Positions 56,394-64,000 of a stretch of DNA of 64,000 bases are shown here, piece after piece (the stretch's first letter is position 1; the number at the start of each line of letters is the position of its first letter). The notes beneath the pieces are model-generated. The model made no database searches and was not told the origin of the DNA. It worked only from the letters and a program-made list of their open reading frames with translations. A program made the position numbers and the translations under genes. Origin of the DNA: Porphyra umbilicalis (Eukaryota > Rhodophyta > Bangiophyceae > Bangiales > Bangiaceae); assembly GCA_002049455.2 (NCBI GenBank), contig KV918832.1, positions 91,151 to 155,150 of the forward strand, written 5' to 3'.

Positions 56394-58234
56394 CTAAGCA
56401 TCACCACCGTCCCCCGCGGATGAAGTCGCCTGTGAGGACGGCACAGAGTCAGAGCCAGTAGATGGAGGATTAAGGACAGACCTCGGGGCAGGCACATCAG
56501 TAGACGGATAGCGTACGGCCATCAAGCTTGCAACCGATGATTGACTCGCTTGTAGGGATGCAGCCACGCGCTTCCAGCGTTGCTCTTGGTATTGAGACCG
56601 TGCTAGTCGCGCGGCACTTGCTGGTGCGGCAGTGGGTGGCGCACCGGCGGGCTCCACCGCGTCGGCGGACGCGTCGCCACGCGGCTTACTTTTTCAGGTC
56701 CAGTCCCAGTGGCGTCACCCCCATCCAATGGATCCCCGTTTCCTCCCCCATCAGCCTTCGCTCCACCCTTGGAGGAACGTGGGGCCTTCAGTGGTCAATT
56801 GTATGGTCGCGTCGTCAGCGTCCTCGCGTATGACGGCTGCACCGCTCATATCTGGAGCACAAACGCTGCCCGGGGGCGTCACATCTTACACCACCCCCAG
56901 TCCATCCGACTCAAAAACGTGGCATGCGGCGGCCAAAAGGGGGGCGACTGTCGGCACCGGCGGCCGCCCGACCGCCACGAGGTCTGCCAAGAAGGTGCAG
57001 TACAGCTCTTCATGTGTGGCGACGAGCAACATCGTGGCCAGCGCCACGCTGACCGGATACGTTGCGCCTGGCCCGACTCGTTCGATGGTGACGACGTCAA
57101 GAAGATCCTTCTTGAATTGCCGGCGGCAGGTAGACGTGGTGCGCAGGAGCACGGGGTTGATGTCATTCATCACGACGTTCATCATCCACTTGCTGGCGAC
57201 GGCCGCGTGGGGTGAGCCTTGGCCGCCGCAGTCCCACGGGGGGGGATAGTTGCAGCCCCGTCGGGCGGCACCTCCCAGACCGGCCACCAGCGTTTCATGA
57301 ACCGCTGTACGCCTGGCCACGACAGCTCCAAGTCCGCGGAAAGAACACCTGCCGAGAAAGTTGCCCTCGCCCCGCCGAGGAACTGGGCGTGAAGCAGGAG
57401 GTTGTCATTCACAAGTTGGTGTAGGAAGTCCCTCAGGTCGTCGCGCTCGGCCAGCCCCTCCAACACCCCAGTCACGCACTGCACGGCCGCGGCGCTTGGC
57501 GTCACGACGGGATGCTCTTCTAACACCAACTTGGGCACGGCCACGTTGGCCACGTCCACGACTCGGACATGGTTCGCCGAGTGCTGGCCGCCGGCAGTGC
57601 CCGGACCGCGGACGGTCACGCCACCGACAGGTACTTCCAAGTCGGCAACTGGTGCTGTACCACCGTCGACCCCCGGAGCTCCGTCCGCGCCTGCCCCGCT
57701 GCCGGTGTCGTCCCCCGCCCCTGTCTCTGCTCGCTTGCGTCGCGCCACAACGACAACGCCGTCGGGGATCAAGCCGGGGTCTGCTGGTGCGGTGTCGACT
57801 TCTTGGTCACCTGTCGCAGGTGGCCGCAGCTCACGCAGCAGCAGGGAATTCGCATCCGGCAGGACGTTGACCTCCTTGTGCCTGTAGGCATACGACAGTC
57901 CGATGTTGATGACACGGCTCGCATGGTCGTCCTCGTCTCCGAAAAAGTTCAAACGATCAAGGACTCGGATCCACCGATGTTGCGGCGCGTCGGTGGGGCT
58001 ATCGCCCTCGCACATCCGGCTGACCGCCACATGCAGCGTTGCCCCATAAGATGCGAGATGGCCGTCGAGCTTGGCCGCCACGGTGAAGAAATCTTGAAGC
58101 AGGCGACCGAGGGAGAATCCCTTTTGGGGGTCACCAATGCCGAGCGACTGGAAGAATCTCACGTACTCTGGTCCCACCTTGGGCGCCCCGGACGCGCCGT
58201 CATCCTCAGCCATTGACTGCATTAAAGAAACCAT
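56394..58234 (-). CDS. Spliced gene of unknown function convergent with the PIF1 helicase
   Basis: The likely start is MVSLMQSMAEDDGASG at 58234. The frame then runs to a run of eight G on the plus strand (57238-57245), where it shifts. The continuation VASKWMMNVVMNDINPVLL.. extends to about 56890. Splice-like borders (for example GPEK followed by GTAAGC near 56692, and an acceptor ending CACCAG near 56625) suggest further exons ending at 56394 with SSAGDGGDA. The N-terminal third is helical (RFFQSLGIGDPQKGFSLG, LLQDFFTVAAKLDGHL). The middle is a Gly/Pro/Val linker, and the C-terminal part is helical again. No family was recognised. It has no in-frame stops of its own, so it looks less decayed than the helicase it faces. 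It could be the last gene of the element or a host gene. Confidence 0.4.
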
Positions 58235-60742
58235 AGTCAAAGTCACAGGTAGTGTCGAGCAAGCCGAGTCAAAGTCAGAAGACAGGCACAACAATGCGCA
58301 GTCACAGCGGCGCGCGTGGTGCTCCCCTCTCATCTTCCGCACCGTCACCCGTGAATCATAAACGATGCGTCGGGCACGCATGCACACGCACGCTCCTCAT
58401 GCGGGCGCTACAGAAAAAGCAGCTGAAAACGTACAAGTGGTAACTGAGCCCCTCGGCGATGAGCCTTGGACAGGGGGGGGGGGCAGGCGTAGGCGGAGAG
58501 GGTGCAGAGCCGGGAGGCGTGTTGGGAGAGGAGGGGGGTGGGTGAAGCGGGCGGGGACGAAGACGGGACCGGTGACAAAGATGGCACCATGCCGACGACA
58601 AAAAAGGCGCGCAGCTGGATCGGGGGCACCATTCACCCACTACAGCGTTCGCGAAAAAGGCGGGCAAGCGGGTCGCCCATGAAGCGCAGAAGCGGATCTG
58701 GGACACGTGACGAGGTGGTTTGGAGCCAACCGGAGTGGACCGGGCGCGCATTTATGACGCCATCTCCTGGTGCCGCCGCCGCCGCGCTGTACTCCTGCCA
58801 GGCTGGAGGAGGCTTGCACAAAGCCACGTTCCCGCAGGGCAAGCGTCCATGATGCCGCAAAATCGATGTGCAGGGATTGCTCGGAGAGAATCCCCTTTGA
58901 ATCATACGGGTAACCGGTGGGCGGCGCAATCCCAAGTCGGCGAGCAAAGTGAGCCCCCAGCCCCCCCACCCCCCCTCCCCTCACAATCACACGCGTATTC
59001 ACTCCATTTTTAGTGAATGCAGATTCGGGCGATTCCTATCTCGACTGAGGAGGAGGAGCATTCACGGGCTCCTTGGGAGCCCCGCCTGCAACGGCTAGCC
59101 GCGGACAGCCAGCCGCCTGGCGCTTCGGATCATCCCAAACGCAGCCGTCATCACACGCGAGGCCCAACTGCGTAAGTGCAAAGATCGACAGAGAAAATGG
59201 CCATCGGCGACAAAAGAGCAATAGAGAGATGATGACACATTTGAGGCATTGCCAACAGTAAAGAATGCGAGTGGCTCAGAGTGGTTGATGAGAACTGCGC
59301 AGTATGATATATACTGAAATCCTGCAGAATGAACGGGACCAATCGCATACAGTCTTTACTTGGTTAAATCCGCCCCAGTTATATCCACAGTGGATATCAC
59401 CGGGCCGAAGAATGCACCATAGGCGCCGAGAGAACGTCGAATTTGGACTGCAAACGCATTCATGATCGGCCTCCTGTGGTCATTCTACGACCAGATCAAC
59501 TTATGCAAATCCAAGGATGACTACACGTACAACACCTTGCCTTCGCGGTCTCATCACCGCCGATCAACCACCGGTGCACGCCTTCTCAGGCGCGATCCGC
59601 CCCCATTCTACCCACCTGCGCTCCTCTGCCCACCCCCCGCGACAACACCAACCGCACCTACCGCACTGTTCGCATCACCATGACGCTCGCGAACGTGACG
59701 ATGACGAGTGATTGGGCATCGGGGGGTGATACGAGTGACATTGACGCGTTATCAGAATTTGCCAAAGAAAATACTTACTGCATTTCATCCGGTCTGAGAT
59801 CCCCATAAATGCAATCTTCGATATTTCTTTTGCTGCCACATAGTATTTAAATCAACTCAATGCAGCCGATCGGGAAGTCTCTCGACTCGCGAATAACTTT
59901 TGTCAGCCACTGTAAACGATTGGCGATGCATAAAACCGAATAAAGACTGCAGTCGTCCCACGTCGAGCGAAAGATCGGCCGAGATCCAGTGTGGGCTCCG
60001 TCTCCGGCCAACGTGCTTTCCTTGCCATCGAATAGAGCCCGGCTTCTGCGCCCTTTTTTTCGATCGAGTGCATAAAGAAGCAGAGTAGTTTTCCGTGGCG
60101 CGAATCCGCTTCGGCCCGATCACAGTTGCCATGCAGAACTATGGGAGTTCTGGTAACCCCATTGGTCCACGTATGCTCTGCGTTGTAGGCACCCTGCTGC
60201 TGCTGTTTCTTTTTTTTTTTTTTTGAAGATCTGCAACGCTCAGGATCTACTGCCTCCAGCTAATTCTGCATTCTTGACAGAAGAAGGCAGGACATCTTTT
60301 GAAGAGAAAAAGGGCGTGCCAGTTCCGTCCTCGGCGATGTCGTGCACCGTTGCCACTGCGCCAGACAGCCTGCTCGGTTTCTGGCAAATGGCTGCACGGC
60401 CACGCTGTTGTTGCAAACAACGGTGAGCGCCACAGGGTCACCTGTGGAGAGTGGTACGAATCATCTGAACGCCGGCGAGCCCCGCGCGAAGTGCCGAAAG
60501 TCGGCAATCGGATCACTCACGGACATGGGCCCATGTTTCGTGTCGTGCTGAAAGGGCGAAGCTCCCCGCACTGCCATACCTTTAAGATGCTCCAGCCTCG
60601 TTGGCCCAGAGTCCTCTTCAAGTTCCCAATCTCGCATCATGGACCCTTCTATTCCTTTGTCAACTTTTCCTCTGCCTCACACTCCCCCGGCGCGAAAGTG
60701 ACATGACGCCCGCATCGGCAAGGAGCAAAACTCGGGGGCAGC

Positions 60743-60799
60743 GCAGTGCACCTCGTTGCTGGATCCACCACGAGCCCGGTTCAGGCTCAAATTGCTCGT
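60743..60799. repeat. Left arm of a distant inverted repeat
   Basis: The sequence from GCAGTGCACCTCGTTGC to ATTGCTCGT matches the reverse complement of 62208-62264 with only a few differences. The arms are 1.4 kb apart and similarity continues weakly outside them. They may be terminal or subterminal repeats of one element spanning about 60.7-62.3 kb, or two insertions of the same repeat in opposite orientation. Confidence 0.7.
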
Positions 60800-62207
60800 T
60801 CAGAACTTGCACGACCCCTCGTAAACGCCTCTGTGGAGCGTTTTTCTCGTGCAAACCATGTTTTCACTTGCATACTTTTGCAGTCGAGCATTTCCCACCG
60901 ACTTTTTGGATGCATCAGAAGCGTCTCTGGAAGCGCCTCCTATGGTGTACAGGGCCATAGCGGCAATGCCCGTATGCAAACGTATGCAGATGCTCAACAA
61001 GCGCGTGCGAGCTCTCCCGTTCTCTCAACGAGGTGTTTCTGCGATTTCTGCACGCTTGCATTTGGACACCCTTGTCGAGGCGCGTGTATTTAGTCGAGCA
61101 CGGGTGTCGACGTGCTGCACGAGTACCGGGTTTTCACACTTAGCTCCCCCTTCTCTGCGACTTGACGGTATTTATTGCCAGCCACCGGAGCGGCAACTGT
61201 CCCTCCGCGAACGACGAAAGGGAATGGTCTCGGTATTGTGAACTCACTTCCCATCAAGTTCTGTGACAATTGCCAAAGAACCGTGCATCCCGTCCGGAGA
61301 AAGCGGGTTCCGACGCCCCCCATCCCGGGGGTTGCGGAGCTTGCGGCACAATATCCGCGTCGCTCTGCCGACTCTGTGCCGGTTACCCACTGCTGTTGCC
61401 ATTCTCCACCTTTGTTACCGTGCTTCCCCGCCACCGGCCTGTGCTTGCGCCAGTGGCGGCTACGGCAGCGTCGGCTACCTCCCGCTGTGACAGCCACCGC
61501 CGCTGCGGCGACCGAGCCGCCCGTGTGGCGGCTACACCCCCGCCACCTCCGCCATGGCCCCGCCCCGCGTGGCGGCCGCTCCCCCGCCACCCCCGCCCTG
61601 CTCCCCCCCCGCTGGCTCTGCCCCGCCCTGCCACCTGCCCCACCGCTCATCCCGCTGCGATGACCACCGCCGCTGCGGAGACCGAGCCGCCTGCGTGGCG
61701 GCCGCACCCCCGCCACCTCCACCAACGCCCCCCCCCCCCCCCCCCCCCGCTGGCACTGCCCCGCCCCGCCACGTGCTCCACCGGCCCTTCCGCTGGCTGA
61801 CCTCCCCGATGTCCTCCATCGTCGCCCCACCGTACCAGCACTACGTATTTCTTGCCCTACTCGGCACAGATCCGGTACAGTTGTTATGCGTTTTTATGGC
61901 AGGGGTGCGCCACAAAAGTAGCACCCTCTTTCAGTCCGAGATCGCGAGAGATTGCGGTCCTGAGGCTCTAGGGGCCATTCACTTGTAGAGCATGCTCTCC
62001 AAGTGAATGGCACATAAGCGAATAATGACTGTACTGAGCACCGCACCCGTTTAGTGTATCAAGTCGCACTTGTAAGAACTTGAGCGGGCTTTATAGAGCT
62101 CTTAATCACGCCCTAATCTCGTCGCCAGCACGCCACGAGTTTTTTGGACGGGATACGAGCAAACACTCCCAGCGTGCGAGCAGGAGCCCGTTTTCAACGA
62201 GCGTTTA

Positions 62208-62264
62208 CGAGCAATTTGGGCCAGAACCGGGCTCGTGGTGGATCCAGCAACGAGGTGCACTGCG
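62208..62264. repeat. Right arm of a distant inverted repeat
   Basis: This is the reverse complement of the arm at 60743-60799. It includes AACCGGGCTCGTGGTGGATC and CAGCAACGAGGTGCACTGC. A series of related ACGAGCAA/ACGAGCG motifs lies just to its left (62150-62215). Confidence 0.7.
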
Positions 62265-62613
62265 CAGTGTGCACGGCTTGGAATGTAAACGGTCACCACC
62301 TCGCGCCGTTCGCCACCTTCTACTGGGCGCTACCCACCTCGAACATTCAGGCCTCGGGCTGTTGTATACAACTCACTATTGCGTTTCCCCCCCTCCTCTC
62401 CGTGCTGTGAGAATGCAAAGTGCGTGCCCGACCACTGAGCTAGGTCGACAGTACACATACGACATCTTTGCTGCATAGTAGCTATGACGTAGATATCGAT
62501 CCACACTCGCGGCCTGTCTTTCATAGCGCAGTCCACTGGTGCCCCGCGTCCGCAGACGTGCGGAAGCAGCTGCCCGTGGCTGACCGCCCGCGCCTGTTGG
62601 ACCTGATTCTCAC

Positions 62614-62660
62614 CGGGCAGCAGGACGTGGTACTACCACACCACGTCCTGCCCGGCCGAC
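62614..62660. other. Inverted repeat with an 11-bp core stem
   Basis: CAGGACGTGGT and its exact complement ACCACGTCCTG face each other across a short spacer. They are flanked by CCGGGCAG on the left and CCCGG on the right, which extend the pairing. The rest of 62.5-63.3 kb is GC-rich with overlapping frames and no recognised gene. Confidence 0.6.
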
Positions 62661-63229
62661 CACAACAACTACCCAACCACAACCACCTCCGGGTCTGGTC
62701 TGTCCAGGGCGACAGCTCGGCGTTCCTACGTTTGGTACACCACGGGCGCCAGCGGTCCCAAAAGTCTCAAAGACGTGTTGCGGCTTGCGAAATATTTCAC
62801 GTGTCGACTATGGAGAGGCTCAAGGCGATGGCACGTGGCCAACCTTCCATCCACAACCACTCACGCGGGACGGCGGACGGGGGCCAACAAGGATTGCCGC
62901 ACCCGCGCCATTTTGGCTCCCCCGGCGGCGCCCCGCCGCGATTTCGTGCGGCCGCGCGCCGCCGGCTCGGCGACGAATACCACGGGCGGGGCGGGGCGCA
63001 CCCGCCGCGGCGCGTCGCGTCGCCCAAACCCCTCGTTTTGCCGCCGCCAGTCACCGCCACCGGCGCGCAACGACGCGCCGCCTCCGCCGCCCGTTTTGCC
63101 CCGCGGCGGCCACGCGCACGCCGACACGGCGGCGCGGCGCCGTGCCCGCCGCTGCCGCCGCCGCCACGCCGGACCGTAGCGCCGCCGGCGGGCCTTTGCG
63201 GTCACCCCCAACAGCGCCCGTCCCGCTCC

Positions 63230-63358
63230 CACCGCCTTCTCCACCGCCACTATCCCCCCCCCCCACCCTAGCCATCCCCCCCTCCCCCCCCTGTTTCTCC
63301 CTAATATATATTTCCCCCTTCCCCCGCCCCCCCCCTATTCCACTCGCCCCTCCCTCCT

Positions 63359-63391
<33 letters not shown>
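63230..63391. repeat. Pyrimidine tract ending in 30 T, upstream of the USP gene
   Basis: About 160 bp of C/T-rich sequence on the plus strand ends with a run of 30 T (63362-63391), 19 bp before the start codon of the USP gene. It occupies the place of the core promoter or 5' UTR. Such tracts can act as nucleosome-excluding promoter elements. The run length is likely unstable. Confidence 0.7.
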
Positions 63392-63393
<2 letters not shown>

Positions 63394-63410
63394 CCGTCCC
63401 CTCGCCCCCC

Positions 63411-64000
63411 ATGGCCCACTCCTCCAACCACCACGGCGGCCACAGCAGCCGCGCCATTGCGGCTGCGCGCGCGGCGCTGCCGCGCCTCCGCTTTGTCGCT
63501 GCGCGGATGGCGCCCGACGGGGGCCCCGCCGCCGACGGCGCGGCGGCGGCGGCAGCGGCGTCGGCGGCGGCGGCTCCCGCCTCGGACGGCGTCGGCGGCA
63601 GCAGCAATGGCGGCGGCGGCGGCGGCGCCGCCGACGGTGCCACCCCCGACGGCGTGCCCGGCGGCGGGTGGCTCGCGCCCGCCGGCGACTTGCCGCTGGC
63701 GTGGCCGGCGGTGCGGGGCCCGCCGGCGGGGTTGGCCAACGTCGGCAACACGTGCTTCCTCAACTCGGCGTTGCAGTGCCTCGCGGCGCTGCCGCCCCTC
63801 GTCGGTGGGCTCCTCGGCGAGCAACACGGCGCGCGGTGCGGCCTGCGCCACGCCGCCGCCGGTGGGGGGGGGGGGGGGGGGCGGCCAGGGCGGCAAGGCC
63901 GCCTCTGGGCGCAGCAGCAGCGCCCTCGCCTTCCTCCGCCGCGGATCCGACGGGGGCAAATTTTGCGCGACCGCCGCCCTCGAAGCCGTCATTCGGCGGA
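63411..64000 (+). CDS. Ubiquitin-specific protease (USP, C19), N-terminal part, cut by the window end
   Basis: The ATG at 63411 opens a frame with an Ala/Gly-rich N-terminus. The USP Cys box LANVGNTCFLNSALQCL follows at about 63730-63780, and the catalytic Cys is residue 115 (63753-63755). USPs remove ubiquitin from proteins. A run of about 17 G (near 63864-63880) then interrupts the frame. After it, the reading SSSALAFLRRGSDGGKFCATAALEAVIRR in another frame resembles the 'FC..CALE.HI.R' segment that normally follows the Cys box. The true protein therefore very likely changes frame at the G run because of a run-length error. The gene continues past the window. Confidence 0.85.
   Translation, partial: MAHSSNHHGGHSSRAIAAARAALPRLRFVAARMAPDGGPAADGAAAAAAASAAAAPASDGVGGSSNGGGGGGAADGATPDGVPGGGWLAPAGDLPLAWPAVRGPPAGLANVGNTCFLNSALQCLAALPPLVGGLLGEQHGARCGLRHAAAGGGGGGGRPGRQGRLWAQQQRPRLPPPRIRRGQILRDRRPRSRHSA

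Larger units (their letters stand above)
58390..62500. other. No supported gene; scattered repeats
   Basis: Only short frames occur. A G run lies near 58474-58482, and a T run of about 16 lies near 60208-60222. A 57-bp inverted repeat pair (60743-60799 and 62208-62264) is listed separately. From 61.45 to 61.8 kb a GC-rich Pro/Ala-coding stretch contains a run of about 18 C near 61731-61748. Nothing points to a conserved protein. Confidence 0.4.

Overview
This window looks like a piece of the nuclear genome of a GC-rich photosynthetic eukaryote, most likely a bangiophyte red alga of the Porphyra/Pyropia kind. That placement is inference. It rests on very high GC in coding DNA, few and short GT..AG introns, Ala/Gly/Pro-rich proteins, nuclear genes that look plastid- or mitochondrion-targeted (a LeuD-type isomerase subunit, a ClpP/ClpR-family subunit, a possible complex I subunit), and dense transposon debris between small gene islands. 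No rRNA, tRNA or CRISPR array was recognised.

Layout. 0-2.6 kb: minus-strand relic of a PIF1-like helicase with a possible exonuclease domain upstream of it. 2.8-5.8 kb: a family of small inverted-repeat elements, with two full-size copies of equal length (565 bp), an inverted partial copy and a solo terminal hairpin. 8.3-11.2 kb: a fossil Ty1/copia element with rearranged LTR copies, followed by a G-rich tract. 13.3-13.8 kb: a 290-bp tandem duplication. 18.5-21.7 kb: an intact-looking Tc1/mariner/IS630-type transposase convergent with an intron-containing gene of unknown function.

25-41.8 kb is the main host gene island: a CCDC25/Jlp2 homologue (three exons, complete), a small mitochondrial inner-membrane protein (possibly NDUFB8), a large TPR protein, an F-box protein ending in a Yippee/CULT-like zinc domain, the small subunit of isopropylmalate isomerase, a ClpP-family protein that has lost the catalytic His, and a large Ala-rich protein with a possible cyclin fold. 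The island holds several perfect palindromes between genes.

46.0-48.4 kb is a satellite of ~160-bp units with a local two-unit higher-order repeat. It runs directly into a 10-kb block of transposon genes (48.4-58.4 kb): a KDZ/Zisupton-like transposase fused in frame to a Ulp1-type cysteine protease, an exonuclease-like ORF, a PIF1 helicase, and a convergent spliced gene of unknown function. The exonuclease-like plus PIF1 pair also occurs in the relic at 1-2.6 kb. 58.4-63.3 kb is mostly unannotated. The window ends inside the N-terminus of a ubiquitin-specific protease (USP) on the plus strand.

A recurring technical point: in at least five genes the reading frame changes at a run of eight or more G or C. 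These are more likely run-length errors in the sequence, or slippage, than real gene death, and they limit the precision of those gene models.
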